Notes: a model not told the origin generated them from the letters alone. Shown: positions 19,150 to 28,920, counted from the stretch's first letter. The stretch is DNA of 64,000 bases from Pseudomonadota bacterium (GCA_021847015.1 JAJZVW010000014.1:26705-90704); one strand, 5' to 3'. Program-made: numbers and translations.

Positions 19150-20151
19150 ATGGCGACGACGAAGAGGAAGGCCAGGCAATCCGCCGAGCCCGGCGCGGCC
19201 GAGCTGATCGGCTATTATCGGGAGATGCTGCTGGTCCGCCGGTTCGAGGAAAAGGCCGGGCAGCTCTACGGCATGGGCCTCATCTCCGGCTTCTGCCATC
19301 TCTACATCGGGCAGGAAGCGGTCGTGGTGGGCATGAACGCCGCCGGCGACAAGCGGGATTCGACCGTCACCAGCTACCGCGACCACGGCCACATGCTGGT
19401 TTGCGGCATGGACCCCAAGGGGGTGATGGCCGAACTCACCGGCCGGTCGGGCGGCTATTCGCACGGCAAGGGCGGGTCCATGCACATGTTCAGCCACGAG
19501 AAGAAATTCTACGGCGGCCACGGCATCGTCGGCGCCCAGGTGCCGATCGGCACCGGCCTGGCCTTCGCCCACAAGTACCGGGGCGACGGCGGCGTCTGCC
19601 ATTGCTACCTGGGCGACGGGGCGGTCAACCAGGGCCAGGTCTACGAGTCGTTCAACATGGCAGCCCTGTGGAAGCTGCCGGTGGTCTACGTCATCGAGAA
19701 CAACAAGTACGCCATGGGCACCTCGGTGGAGCGCGCCGCCGCCGGCACCGAACTGTTCCGGCGCGGCGCCGCCTACGACATCCCCGGCGAGGCCGTGGAC
19801 GGCATGGACGTGCTGGCGGTGCGCGAGGCGGGCCTGCGGGCGCTGGACTACGCGCGCTCGGGCCAGGGGCCGTACATCCTGGAGCTGAAGACCTACCGCT
19901 ATCGCGGCCACTCCATGTCGGACCCCGCCAAATACCGCACCAAGGAGGAAGTGAGCCGCATGCGCGAGCAACACGATCCCATCGACACGCTGAAGGCCAA
20001 GCTGGAGGCGCGCGGGCTGATCGACGAGGCCGGACTCAAGGAGATCGACCGCGAGGTCAAGGCCCTCGTCACCGAGGCGGCGGATTTCGCCCAGAGCAGC
20101 CCCGAGCCGGACCCGGCCGAGCTGTGGACCGACGTGCTGGTCGAGGCGTGA
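19150..20151 (+). CDS. pdhA: Pyruvate dehydrogenase E1 component, alpha subunit
   Basis: Protein of 333 aa forming the thiamine-diphosphate E1 heterotetramer with PdhB. The TPP motif is [31 protein letters not shown]; also seen are [16 protein letters not shown], and the phosphorylation-loop-like [16 protein letters not shown]. Start ATG 19150 follows GGAGGAAGT. The pdhB start is 13 bp after the stop. It catalyses decarboxylation of pyruvate and reductive acetylation of lipoyl-E2. Confidence 0.96.
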   Translation: MATTKRKARQSAEPGAAELIGYYREMLLVRRFEEKAGQLYGMGLISGFCHLYIGQEAVVVGMNAAGDKRDSTVTSYRDHGHMLVCGMDPKGVMAELTGRSGGYSHGKGGSMHMFSHEKKFYGGHGIVGAQVPIGTGLAFAHKYRGDGGVCHCYLGDGAVNQGQVYESFNMAALWKLPVVYVIENNKYAMGTSVERAAAGTELFRRGAAYDIPGEAVDGMDVLAVREAGLRALDYARSGQGPYILELKTYRYRGHSMSDPAKYRTKEEVSRMREQHDPIDTLKAKLEARGLIDEAGLKEIDREVKALVTEAADFAQSSPEPDPAELWTDVLVEA

Positions 20152-20164
20152 GGAGAGGATTCCG

Positions 20165-21547
20165 ATGGCCACCAACATCCTTATGCCGGCGCTGTCGCCG
20201 ACCATGACCGAGGGCAAGCTGGCCCGCTGGCTCAAGAAGGAAGGCGATCCGGTGAAGTCCGGCGAGGTCCTCGCCGAGATCGAGACCGACAAGGCGACCA
20301 TGGAGATGGAAGCCGTGGACGAGGGGACGCTGGGCAAGATCCTGGTGGAGAGCGGCACCGAAGGCGTGCGCGTCAACACCCCCATCGCCATCCTGCTGGG
20401 CGAGGGCGAGACCGAGGCCGATCTGGGCGCCGTGGCGGCCCCGCCGGCCGCGGCCCCCGCACCGGCCGCGGCCGCCGTGCCGGTTGCGCAGGCCGTGGCC
20501 GCCGCTCCGGCCCCTTCCGCGCCGTCCGCCGGCCCGGCGCCGGAGGAAAGGGCTTACGGGAAGTTCGTGCGCGTGACCGTGCGCGAGGCCTTGCGCGACG
20601 CCATGGCCGAGGAGATGCGCCGCGATGCGGACGTGTTCGTGATCGGCGAGGAGGTCGCCCAGTACCAGGGCGCCTATAAGGTCTCCCAGGGCCTGCTCGA
20701 GGAGTTCGGCCCCAACCGGGTGATCGACACCCCCATCACCGAACTGGGCTTCGCCGGGCTGGGCGTGGGCGCGGCCTTCGCCGGCCTCAAGCCGGTGGTC
20801 GAGTTCATGACCATGAATTTCTCCATGCAGGCCATCGACCACGTCATCAATTCGGCGGCCAAGACGCTCTACATGTCCGGCGGCCAGCAGCCGTGCCCCA
20901 TCGTCTTCCGCGGGCCCAACGGCGCGGCGGCGCGGGTCGCCGCCCAGCACAGCCAGGACTTCGCCTCGTGGTACGCCCATTGTCCCGGCCTCAAGGTGGT
21001 GGCGCCCTATTCGGCGGCCGACGCCAAGGGCCTGCTGAAGGCCGCCATCCGCGATCCCAACCCGGTGGTGGTGCTGGAGAACGAGCTGCTCTACGGACAC
21101 AGCTTCGACGTCCCCGACGATCCCGACTTCATCGTCCCCATCGGCCGGGCCAAGATCGAGCGTCCAGGCACCTCGGTCACCATCGTGGCCTATTCCCGCA
21201 TGGTCCAGGTGGCGCTGGAGGCGGCGGAATTGCTCGCCAAGGAAGGGATCGAGGCCGAAATCGTCAACCTGCGTTCCCTGCGCCCGCTCGACATCGATAC
21301 CATCGTCGCCTCGGTGAAGAAGACCAACCGCGTCGTCAGCGTCGAGGAGGGCTGGGCCTATGCCGGCATCGGCGCCGAGATCGCGGCGGTGGTCAACGAG
21401 CATGCGTTCGACTGGCTCGACGCGCCGGTGACGCGCGTGGCGGGGGCCGACGTGCCCATGCCCTACGCCGCCAATCTCGAACGCCTGGCCCTTCCGCAGC
21501 CCGACGGGGTCGCCGAAGCCGCCCGCTCGGTCTGCTATCGCAAATAG
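20165..21547 (+). CDS. pdhB: Pyruvate dehydrogenase E1 component, beta subunit with N-terminal lipoyl domain
   Basis: Protein of 460 aa. Residues 1-80 form a biotinyl/lipoyl domain with the lipoyl-lysine motif [17 protein letters not shown], then an Ala/Pro linker (about 85-130), then the E1 beta transketolase domain beginning [15 protein letters not shown]. It contains [22 protein letters not shown] and the C-terminal domain [11 protein letters not shown] ... [13 protein letters not shown] lipoyl domain on E1 beta is characteristic of alphaproteobacteria and supports the taxonomic call. Confidence 0.96.
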   Translation: MATNILMPALSPTMTEGKLARWLKKEGDPVKSGEVLAEIETDKATMEMEAVDEGTLGKILVESGTEGVRVNTPIAILLGEGETEADLGAVAAPPAAAPAPAAAAVPVAQAVAAAPAPSAPSAGPAPEERAYGKFVRVTVREALRDAMAEEMRRDADVFVIGEEVAQYQGAYKVSQGLLEEFGPNRVIDTPITELGFAGLGVGAAFAGLKPVVEFMTMNFSMQAIDHVINSAAKTLYMSGGQQPCPIVFRGPNGAAARVAAQHSQDFASWYAHCPGLKVVAPYSAADAKGLLKAAIRDPNPVVVLENELLYGHSFDVPDDPDFIVPIGRAKIERPGTSVTIVAYSRMVQVALEAAELLAKEGIEAEIVNLRSLRPLDIDTIVASVKKTNRVVSVEEGWAYAGIGAEIAAVVNEHAFDWLDAPVTRVAGADVPMPYAANLERLALPQPDGVAEAARSVCYRK

Positions 21548-21558
21548 GGGGACCACCA

Positions 21559-22833
21559 ATGCCGATCCAGATCCTGATGCCAGCCCTGTCGCCGACCATG
21601 AGCGAGGGGACCGTGGCCCGCTGGCTGAAGAAGGAGGGCGACGCGGTCAAGTCCGGCGACGTGCTGGCCGAGATCGAAACCGACAAGGCGACCATGGAGT
21701 TCGAGGCGGTCGACGAGGGCGTGCTGGGCAAGATCCTGGTGGCCGGCGGCACCTCCGGCGTCAAGGTCAACGAACCCATCGCGCTGCTGCTGGAAGAGGG
21801 CGAAGACCCCTCGGCGCTGGACAAGCCGGCCGCATCCAAGGCCGCGCCCGCCGCTCCCGTTGCGCCGGCGTCCGCTGCGCCCGCTCCCGCGGCTTTGGCT
21901 CCGGCGGTGGCCGCCGCTGCGCCGCCGGCCGCGGAGCGTGGCGGCCGGCGCGTGTTCGCCAGCCCCCTGGCCAAACGGATCGCCAAGGAGGCCGGGCTCG
22001 GGCTCGACGGCGTCAGCGGTACCGGCCCGCACGGGCGGATCGTCAAGGCCGACGTCGAGGCGGCCTTGCGGCCCGGCGCCGCTCCGGCGCGGGTGCCGTC
22101 CTTGGCGCCCGAGGCGATCGCCGTGCCCAAGGCTCCCGCTCCGTTCGAGCCGGCCTACGAGGAAATCCCCAATTCCTCCATGCGCAAGGTCATCGCCCGG
22201 CGCCTCACCGAGGCCAAGCAGAGCGTTCCCCATTTCTACCTGACCATCGACTGCGACGTGGACGCGCTGCTGGGGCTGCGCGCCGAGATGAACAAGCGCT
22301 CGGACGAATTCAAGCTGTCGGTCAACGACTTCGTCATCCGCGCCGTCGCCCTGGCGCTCAAGAAGGTGCCGGCCGCCAACGCCTCGTGGAGCGAGGAGGC
22401 CATCCACCGCTACACCGACATCGACATCTCGGTGGCGGTGGCCACGCCCAACGGTCTGATCACGCCGGTCGTCCGCCACGCCGACCGCAAGGGCCTGGGC
22501 GCCATCTCCACCGAGATGAAGGCGCTGGCAATCAAAGCGCGGGACGGCAAGCTGATGCCCGACGACTACCAGGGCGGCGGCTTCACCATCTCGAACCTCG
22601 GCATGTACGGCATCCGCGAGTTCGCGGCCATCATCAACCCCCCGCAGGGCTGCATCCTGGCGGTGGGCGCCGCCGAACAGCGGCCGGTGGTGCGCGACGG
22701 CGCGCTGGCGGTGGCGAGCGTGATGACCTGCACCCTGTCGGTGGACCATCGCGTCGTCGACGGCGCGGTCGGCGCGGAATTCCTCGCCGCCTTCAAGAAG
22801 CTGGTCGAAGACCCGCTGATGATGCTGCTCTGA
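21559..22833 (+). CDS. pdhC: Pyruvate dehydrogenase E2, dihydrolipoamide acetyltransferase
   Basis: Protein of 424 aa: one lipoyl domain ([17 protein letters not shown], residues about 36-52), an Ala/Pro linker, a peripheral-subunit-binding domain (RVFASPLAKRIAKEAGLGLDGVSGTGPHGRIVKADVE), another linker, and the catalytic domain ending LSVDHRVVDGAVGAEFLAAF with the catalytic His in DHRxxDG. It transfers the acetyl group to CoA and forms the complex core. ATG 21559 lies 11 bp after the pdhB stop. Confidence 0.96.
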   Translation: MPIQILMPALSPTMSEGTVARWLKKEGDAVKSGDVLAEIETDKATMEFEAVDEGVLGKILVAGGTSGVKVNEPIALLLEEGEDPSALDKPAASKAAPAAPVAPASAAPAPAALAPAVAAAAPPAAERGGRRVFASPLAKRIAKEAGLGLDGVSGTGPHGRIVKADVEAALRPGAAPARVPSLAPEAIAVPKAPAPFEPAYEEIPNSSMRKVIARRLTEAKQSVPHFYLTIDCDVDALLGLRAEMNKRSDEFKLSVNDFVIRAVALALKKVPAANASWSEEAIHRYTDIDISVAVATPNGLITPVVRHADRKGLGAISTEMKALAIKARDGKLMPDDYQGGGFTISNLGMYGIREFAAIINPPQGCILAVGAAEQRPVVRDGALAVASVMTCTLSVDHRVVDGAVGAEFLAAFKKLVEDPLMMLL

Positions 22834-22871
22834 ATTCGAAGCGGGGCGGCTTCCGCCCGCAGGGGGACTCG

Positions 22872-24281
22872 ATGAGCTTCGTGGAGAAGAGAATGCCGGA
22901 AGACACGTTCGACCTCGTCGTTCTGGGCGGTGGCCCCGGCGGCTATGTGGCGGCTATCCGCGCCGCCCAGCTCGGCCTGCGCACGGCCGTGGTGGAACGC
23001 GAGCACCTGGGCGGAATCTGTCTCAACTGGGGCTGCATTCCCACCAAGGCGCTGCTGCGATCCGCCGACATCCTGCGCTCCATGCGCCATGCCGAATCCT
23101 ACGGCCTGTCGGCGGGGGCGGTCGGCTTCGATCTGCCCAAGATCGTCGCCCGCTCGCGCGCCGTGTCGGCGCAGCTCCAGGCCGGCGTCAAGCACCTTCT
23201 GAAGAAGAACAAGGTTACCGTCTTCGAAGGCCACGGCCGGCTTTCCGGCAAGAACAAGGTCACGGTCGACGGCAAGAACGTGCTCACCGCCGCCCACATC
23301 ATCCTCGCCACCGGCGCGCGGGCGCGCGTTCTGCCTGGGCTGGAGCCGGACGGCAAGTTCGTGTGGACCTACAAGGAAGCCCTGGTGCCCGACACGGTGC
23401 CGAAGCGGCTGCTGGTCATCGGATCGGGCGCCATCGGCATCGAATTCGCGAGCTTTTTCAATGCTCTGGGGTCGCAGGTTACCGTCGTCGAGGTGATGGA
23501 CCGGGTTCTTCCTGTAGAAGATGAGGAAATCTCGGCTATCGCCAAGAAATCCTTCGAGAAACAGGGTATGACGATCATCACCGGGGCGAGTGTGAAGGGC
23601 TTGAGCAAATCCGCCGATGCGGTCACCGCCGTGATCGAGGCCGGCGGCAAGCCGCAGGAGATCGTCGCCGACCGCGTCATCTCGGCGGTGGGCATCGTCG
23701 GCAACGTCGAGAACATCGGCCTGGAAGGGACCAAGGTCGTCGTCGAGCGCTCGCACGTGGCGATCAACCAATGGTGCGAAACCGGCGAGCCTGGGGTCTA
23801 CGCCATCGGCGACCTGGCCGGGCCGCCCTGGCTGGCGCACAAGGCCAGCCACGAGGGCGTGATCTGCGTCGAGAAGATCGCCGGCGTGAAGGACCTCCAT
23901 CCCCTCGATGCGCGCAAGATCCCGGGATGCACCTATTGCCATCCCCAGGTGGCGAGCGTCGGCCTGACCGAGGCGCGGGCCAAGGACATGGGCTATGCGG
24001 TGAAGGTGGGGCGCTTCCCGCTCATCGCCAACGGCAAGGCCATCGCGCTGGGCGAGACCGAGGGGCTGGTCAAGACCGTGTTCGACGCCAAGACCGGGGA
24101 ATTGCTGGGCGCCCACATGATCGGGGCCGAGGTCACCGAACTGATCCAGGGCTACACGGTGGCCAAGACCCTGGAGACCACCGAGGCCGACCTCATGCAC
24201 ACCGTGTTCCCGCACCCGACGCTGAGCGAGACGATGCACGAGGCGGTCCTCGACGCCTACGGGCGGGCCATTCACTTCTAG
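22872..24281 (+). CDS. lpd: Dihydrolipoamide dehydrogenase (E3)
   Basis: Protein of 469 aa that reoxidises dihydrolipoyl-E2 with NAD. It has FAD-binding VLGGGPGGYVAAIRAAQLG, the redox disulfide GGICLNWGCIPTK, NAD-binding VIGSGAIGIEFASFF, AIGDLAG, and the dimer-interface HPHPTLSETMHEAV with the catalytic His/Glu. ATG 22872 follows AGGGGGACTCG; a second ATG seven codons later is possible. It is the last gene of the pdh operon; a palindromic repeat follows. Confidence 0.96.
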   Translation: MSFVEKRMPEDTFDLVVLGGGPGGYVAAIRAAQLGLRTAVVEREHLGGICLNWGCIPTKALLRSADILRSMRHAESYGLSAGAVGFDLPKIVARSRAVSAQLQAGVKHLLKKNKVTVFEGHGRLSGKNKVTVDGKNVLTAAHIILATGARARVLPGLEPDGKFVWTYKEALVPDTVPKRLLVIGSGAIGIEFASFFNALGSQVTVVEVMDRVLPVEDEEISAIAKKSFEKQGMTIITGASVKGLSKSADAVTAVIEAGGKPQEIVADRVISAVGIVGNVENIGLEGTKVVVERSHVAINQWCETGEPGVYAIGDLAGPPWLAHKASHEGVICVEKIAGVKDLHPLDARKIPGCTYCHPQVASVGLTEARAKDMGYAVKVGRFPLIANGKAIALGETEGLVKTVFDAKTGELLGAHMIGAEVTELIQGYTVAKTLETTEADLMHTVFPHPTLSETMHEAVLDAYGRAIHF

Positions 24282-24304
24282 CTTCGGGTGCCGATCGGAC
24301 GTCT

Positions 24305-24403
24305 CGCGTGAAAGGTTCCTCGGTCGCATGCGCTCTCTCGGAACGACATGAACGGGAATGTCGCCCCGAGCGTAGCCGAGGGGCCTTTCAGGCACCACGC
24401 GTG
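24305..24403. repeat. Palindromic interspersed repeat, family A copy 2
   Basis: It begins CGCGTGAAAGGTTCCTCGGT 23 bp after the lpd stop, continues through CTCGGAACGACA and TGTCGCCCCGAGCG, and ends GAGGGGCCTTTCAGGC. The two GTGAAAGG / CCTTTCAG ends pair as a large imperfect stem. The remainder of the 302-bp gap 24282-24583 shows only a weak purine-rich ribosome site before the next gene. Confidence 0.75.
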
Positions 24404-24583
24404 AGCGCTCGGGTCCGCCTCCCCGGCACGCCCGGGCGGTTCCGCTTGACCTCTTCGCCGGGCTGCCCGATATCCAAGGCATGACTGACAGCGTTCCCCG
24501 CCGCTCGCCAAGCGCGTTCCACCTTGCTATAAGGGCGTCCTCGCCCGTCGATTTCGCTTGGCAAGGGAAGGGGAGAGCCCCCG

Positions 24584-25486
24584 TTGAACACCGTTCTGTC
24601 CGTCCTGATTGCCGGCCATTTGGTCGCCGTGGAGGTGCTGGCCGGCGTCCTGCTGTTCCTGTCCGTGGTGGTGGGGCCGGCCCATGCCGGGGTGCCGGAA
24701 CTGGTCCTCAAGCGCCGCAGCGAGAGGGTCGCCCTCGTTTGCCTGGCGGTGGCCACCGTGACCATGATCGGCTGGCTGTGGCTGGTGGCGGCGGCGCTGG
24801 CCGGGCTGCGCGGTCTGCCCTCGCCCGAGATCGTCTTCAACGTCCTCACCACCACGCCGTTCGGGATGGTGTGGGGCCTGCGCGCCCTGGCGGTGGCCTT
24901 CGCCGTCTCGGCGCTCATCCGCGGCTACGACCAGCGGAGCGGCCGCAGCCAGGCGCCGCTGGCGTGGTCGCTGATGGTGCTGATCTCGCTGACCCTGGCC
25001 AGCCGGATGGCGACCGGGGACCACCCCTATGCGGGCGTCCTTCTTCAAATGGTCCATCTGGCCGGATCGTCGGTCTGGGTCGGCGGACTGGTGGCGCTCG
25101 CCTTGCTGGCGTGGCGGATGGGGGCGAACGATCTCGCCGCCTGGCGCAAGCTTCCGATTGCGCGCGGCCGGGCTTACTTCTGGTACTTCGCCGGGTCGAT
25201 GGCGGCCATCCTGGCGTCGGGCGCGGGAATGGGCTGGCTGCTGACTGGCGGACGCTTCTCGCTGGGCGCCTATTTCGACTCGGTTCTGGCGGTGAAGGCT
25301 GGGCTGGCCGTGGGCGCGCTCGCCGTGGGCGGCGTCAACCGCTCCGTCCTGGTCGCCCGTCTTCTGTCCGGAAAGCCCCGGGCGGCGGCTGCGTTGTGGA
25401 TCGGCTTGGCCCTGGAGGGCGTGCTGATGGTGGCGGTCATCGGCGTCTCGGCCATGCTCGAACTGACCCCGCTGCCCATCCGGTGA
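24584..25486 (+). CDS. CopD-like copper resistance membrane protein
   Basis: Protein of 300 aa with about eight hydrophobic helices. The segment LLQMVHLAGSSVWVGGLVAL carries the conserved His and WVGG motif of the CopD domain; further residues suited to metal binding are sparse. CopD-type proteins take part in copper movement across the inner membrane, and this family also includes proteins of unknown role. Start ATG 24584 follows GGGAGAGCCCCCG. The stop overlaps the mobA GTG start by 4 bp, so the two are translated as a unit despite no obvious functional link. Confidence 0.75.
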   Translation: MNTVLSVLIAGHLVAVEVLAGVLLFLSVVVGPAHAGVPELVLKRRSERVALVCLAVATVTMIGWLWLVAAALAGLRGLPSPEIVFNVLTTTPFGMVWGLRALAVAFAVSALIRGYDQRSGRSQAPLAWSLMVLISLTLASRMATGDHPYAGVLLQMVHLAGSSVWVGGLVALALLAWRMGANDLAAWRKLPIARGRAYFWYFAGSMAAILASGAGMGWLLTGGRFSLGAYFDSVLAVKAGLAVGALAVGGVNRSVLVARLLSGKPRAAAALWIGLALEGVLMVAVIGVSAMLELTPLPIR

Positions 25487-26124
25487 GCGCCGTGACCGGG
25501 CCGGTGGCCGGGCTGGTGCTGGCGGGGGGACGGTCACGGCGCATGGGCGGCCGCGACAAGGCGCTGATCGACGTGGGCGGCCGGCCGCTGCTGGAACGGG
25601 TGATCGAGCGGGCGCGGCCGCAGGTGGCGGCGCTGGTTCTCAACGCCAACGGCGATCCGCGCCGTTTCGCCGCCCACGGTTTGCCCTTGGTCGCCGACGC
25701 CATAGGGGGGCACGCCGGGCCGCTGGCGGGAATTCTCGCCGGCCTCGAATGGCTGCGGGACAACCGGCCGGGAATGACGTGGATGGCCAGCTTCGCCGCC
25801 GACACTCCGCTGCTGCCCGCCGATCTGGTGACCCGCCTGGAGGCGGCGGTTCGGGCCGAGGGCGCGGACATCGCCTGTGCCGAGTCCGGCGGCGAAATCC
25901 ACCCCGTGTTCGCCCTGTGGCCGGTCCGGCTGGCGGGCGATTTGCGCCGCGCCCTGGTGGACGAGGACGTGCGCGGCGTCGGCCGCTGGATGCACCGCCA
26001 CCGGGTGGCGCGGGCGGTCTGGCCGGCCGGGGAGAACGATCCCTTCTTCAACGTCAATACTCCCGACGACGTCGAGCGCCTCGGCCGGATGCTGGCCGGG
26101 CGGGGTTCCGGGCACGGCGTGTGA
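25483..26124 (+). CDS. mobA: Molybdenum cofactor guanylyltransferase MobA
   Basis: Protein of 213 aa adding GMP to molybdopterin to give the MGD cofactor. The nucleotide-binding signature LAGGRSRRMGGRDKAL is at residues 14-28, with AGPLAGILAGLEWL, ADTPLLPADL and NVNTPDDVERL. GTG 25483 overlaps the preceding stop (GTGA); GTG 25492 is the alternative. The last codons (GHGV) lie inside a copy of an interspersed repeat. mobB lies convergently 100 bp away, consistent with shared function. Confidence 0.93.
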   Translation: MSAVTGPVAGLVLAGGRSRRMGGRDKALIDVGGRPLLERVIERARPQVAALVLNANGDPRRFAAHGLPLVADAIGGHAGPLAGILAGLEWLRDNRPGMTWMASFAADTPLLPADLVTRLEAAVRAEGADIACAESGGEIHPVFALWPVRLAGDLRRALVDEDVRGVGRWMHRHRVARAVWPAGENDPFFNVNTPDDVERLGRMLAGRGSGHGV

Positions 26125-26218
26125 AAGGTTCCTCGTCGCCGGCGCCCGCTCGGAGCGACAGATTTTTTCCTGTCGCCCCGAGCGCAGCCGAGGGGCCTTT
26201 CGGGCATGGCGTGTGAAA
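26109..26218. repeat. Palindromic interspersed repeat, family A copy 3, with direct-repeat ends
   Basis: An 18-bp direct repeat, CGGGCACGGCGTGTGAAA at 26109-26126 and CGGGCATGGCGTGTGAAA at 26201-26218, flanks the family A core (GGTTCCTCG ... CTCGGAGCGACAG ... CTGTCGCCCCGAGCG ... GAGGGGCC). The left copy includes the mobA stop. It lies between convergent mobA and mobB. Confidence 0.75.
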
Positions 26219-26224
26219 TCGCCG

Positions 26225-26722
26225 TTACGCCAGCCCCGCGCGGGCCAGGATGAAGGCGGCGACCGCGGCCGGATCGCCCAGGTCCAGCCGGGGCAAGGGC
26301 AATCCCTCCAGGGGGACGTCGGACGCGACGGCGACGATGCGGGGATCGTCCGGCCACAGCATGGGCTTGCCCAGCGACGGGCGATGAACCTCGACCTTGT
26401 CGTGGGGATGGAACTTGAACCCCTCGATCAGGAGGAGGTCAACCGGCTCCATGCGGGCGATCAAATCCTCGACCGCAGGCTCGGCGTCGCCGCGCAGCTC
26501 GCGCATCAGCGCCCAGCGCAGGCCCGAGGCGACCATCACCTCGCGCGCGCCGGCCTCGCGGTGGCGGTGGGAATCCTTGCCGGGCTTGTCGATGTCGAAG
26601 GCGTGATGGGCGTGCTTGACGGTCGAGACCGTGACGCCGCGGGCAGTGATCTCCCGCAGCAGCCCTTCCATCAGGGTGGTCTTGCCGGCGCCGCTCCATC
26701 CCGCCAGTCCGAAAATCTTCAT
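26225..26722 (-). CDS. mobB: Molybdopterin-guanine dinucleotide biosynthesis adapter MobB
   Basis: Protein of 165 aa, a P-loop GTPase-type protein: FGLAGWSGAGKTTLMEGLL at the N-terminus, TVKHAHHAFDIDKPGKDSHRHREAGA, and LLLIEGFKFHPHDKVEVHR. It supports cofactor insertion or guanylylation together with MobA. ATG 26722 puts the P-loop at residue 8 as usual. An upstream in-frame extension lacks family features and is left out. Confidence 0.93.
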   Translation of the reverse strand: MKIFGLAGWSGAGKTTLMEGLLREITARGVTVSTVKHAHHAFDIDKPGKDSHRHREAGAREVMVASGLRWALMRELRGDAEPAVEDLIARMEPVDLLLIEGFKFHPHDKVEVHRPSLGKPMLWPDDPRIVAVASDVPLEGLPLPRLDLGDPAAVAAFILARAGLA

Positions 26723-26923
26723 GTCGTCTGTTCCGCGCGATGCCCTCGGGCGAGGGTCTGCCACCGCCGGAGGGCGAGCGCAAGCCCATTCCCTTTTTCC
26801 TGCCCGGCGGCCCGCTTCCATCGCGCTCGCGCGATAGCCACCTGTTGTGCAGCGTGCATCGCCATGGTATCGCCCTAAAGTGGCGATACAGAATTCGATC
26901 CCTCCACAGCCCCCGGACCGCAC

Positions 26924-28660
26924 ATGCTTGGCATCATCCGAAACTTCGCGCGGCATCTGTGGGCCCTGGCCGGTCCTTTCTGGTTTTCCGAGGAACGCTG
27001 GCCGGCGCGGGGGCTGCTGGCGGTCATCGTCGGCATGAACCTGGGCATGGTGTACCTGAACGTCCTGTTCAACAAATGGTACAACAGCTTCTACGACGCC
27101 TTGCAGGGCAAGCACTTCGACGAATTCATCCACCAGATCGTCCGGTTCGGCGAACTGGCGGCGATCTTCATCATCGTCGCCGTCTACCAGACCTATCTGC
27201 GTCAGATGCTCCAGATCCGCTGGCGGCGCTGGCTGACGGAACGGTTCCTCGGCGACTGGCTGGGCGGCCGGGCCTATTACCTGATGCAGGTGGCCGGCCA
27301 GGGGGCGGACAACCCCGACCAGCGCATCGCCGACGACGTGGATCTGTTCGTCGCCCGCACCCTGTCTCTCAGCCTGGGGCTGCTGGATTCGGTGGTCACC
27401 CTGGCGTCGTTCGCGGCCATTCTCTGGGGCCTGTCCGGCGGTCTCACCCTGCTGGGCATCACCATCCCCGGCTACATGCTGTGGGCGGCGGTGGTCTACG
27501 CGGTGCTGGGCACCTGGCTGGCCGACCGGATCGGCCGTCCGCTGGTGCGCCTCAACTTCGACCAGCAGCGCTTCGAGGCGGATTTCCGCTTCTCGCTGGT
27601 GCGCCTGCGCGAAAACGCCGAGGGCGTGGCCCTCTATGGCGGCGAGGCCGACGAATCCCAGCGCCTGCTTGGCCGTTTCGGCCGGGTGGTGGGCAATTGG
27701 TGGGACATCATGCGCCGGCAGAAGAAGCTGACCTTCTTCACCTCGGGCTACGGCCAGATCGCCGTGGTCTTCCCCTACGTGGTCGCCGCCCCCCGCTACT
27801 TCGCCGGGGCCATCACCCTGGGCGGGCTGATGCAGACGGCGTCGGCCTTCGGCCAGGTGCGCGGCGCCCTGTCATGGTTCGTCGAGGCCTATGGCTCGCT
27901 GGCCGACTGGAAAGCCACGGTGGACCGGCTGCTGACGTTCCGGAACACGCTCGACCGGGCGCGGATGCCGGCCGCGGCCGCACCGGCCCTCGGGGGATCG
28001 TCCGGGATCGACCGGCGCGAAACCCCATCTCCGGCGGTGGCGGCGGAAAATCTGGGGCTGGCGCTGCCGGACGGGCGTTCGCTGTGGCAGGGCGTCGATC
28101 TGCGCTTCGAACCGGGCGAGGCGGTGCTGCTCACCGGCCCCTCGGGCGCGGGCAAGAGCACGCTGATGCGGGCGATGGCCGGGCTGTGGCCCTTCGGCGA
28201 GGGCCGCATCGACATTCCCGCCGGGGCGCGGCTGCTGTTCCTGCCCCAGAAACCCTACCTGCCCATCGACACCCTGCGGGCGGCGGCCAGCTATCCCGCC
28301 CGCGGCGACACCTTCGACGATCGCGCCGTGGCCGAGGCCCTCGCGGCCTGCGGCCTGCCCGATCTGGCCGGGCAATTGGACGAAATCCACCACTGGGGCA
28401 ACCGGCTGTCGCCCGGCGAACAGCAGCGCCTGGCTTTCGCCCGGGCCTTCCTGCACCGTCCCGACTGGCTGTTCCTGGACGAGGCCACGTCGGCCCTGGA
28501 CGAGGCCGGGGAGGGGCGGCTCTATGCCCTCCTGCGCGAGCGGCTTCCGGACGCCGGCATCGTCAGCGTCGGCCACCGCGGCACCCTGGCGGCCTTTCAC
28601 GACCGCGAGATAAACCTGCCGTCCCTGTGGCGGTCGGGGGAACGGGCGGCGGCGGAATAG
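26924..28660 (+). CDS. SbmA/BacA-like ABC transporter, fused permease and ATPase
   Basis: Protein of 578 aa. The N-terminal 330 residues form a six-helix membrane domain with the SbmA/BacA hallmark LNVLFNKWYNSFYDALQ near residues 45-61. The ATPase domain has Walker A LTGPSGAGKSTLMRAMAGLWPFG (about 402-424), the signature LSPGEQQRLAFARAFL, Walker B DWLFLDEATSALDE, and the switch His in SVGHRG. YddA-like members of this family move peptides or vitamins across the inner membrane and occur in rhizobial and mycobacterial relatives. The substrate is unknown. Confidence 0.88.
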   Translation: MLGIIRNFARHLWALAGPFWFSEERWPARGLLAVIVGMNLGMVYLNVLFNKWYNSFYDALQGKHFDEFIHQIVRFGELAAIFIIVAVYQTYLRQMLQIRWRRWLTERFLGDWLGGRAYYLMQVAGQGADNPDQRIADDVDLFVARTLSLSLGLLDSVVTLASFAAILWGLSGGLTLLGITIPGYMLWAAVVYAVLGTWLADRIGRPLVRLNFDQQRFEADFRFSLVRLRENAEGVALYGGEADESQRLLGRFGRVVGNWWDIMRRQKKLTFFTSGYGQIAVVFPYVVAAPRYFAGAITLGGLMQTASAFGQVRGALSWFVEAYGSLADWKATVDRLLTFRNTLDRARMPAAAAPALGGSSGIDRRETPSPAVAAENLGLALPDGRSLWQGVDLRFEPGEAVLLTGPSGAGKSTLMRAMAGLWPFGEGRIDIPAGARLLFLPQKPYLPIDTLRAAASYPARGDTFDDRAVAEALAACGLPDLAGQLDEIHHWGNRLSPGEQQRLAFARAFLHRPDWLFLDEATSALDEAGEGRLYALLRERLPDAGIVSVGHRGTLAAFHDREINLPSLWRSGERAAAE

Positions 28661-28689
28661 GCGGACGAGCGTATGTGAAAATAAAGGCT

Positions 28690-28878
28690 CTGTTCGCGGA
28701 TCGTATCGATCGGGCCGCGCCTTACCCGTCATGCCGGTGCTCGTCGCGGGCATCCACGCCGTTCCACCTGACAGGCGGTGGAGGAGCGGCACGGCGTGGA
28801 TGGCCGGAACACGTCCGGCCATGACGATATCACATTGAAATTACGCCATTTTATAGTGCCAATACGATCCGCGAACAG
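28690..28878. repeat. Family C palindrome bracketed by a 17-bp inverted repeat
   Basis: A perfect 17-bp inverted repeat, CTGTTCGCGGATCGTAT (28690-28706) and its complement (28862-28878), encloses a family C element at about 28725-28827 that starts CCGTCATGCCGGTGCTCG and ends GGCCGGAACACGTCCGGCC then ATGACG. Family C copies recur at 35084 and 46023. This fills most of the 28661-28980 gap. Confidence 0.8.
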
Positions 28879-28920
28879 ATCCGCAATAAAATATACATAA
28901 AAATCAATATATATCAAAAG

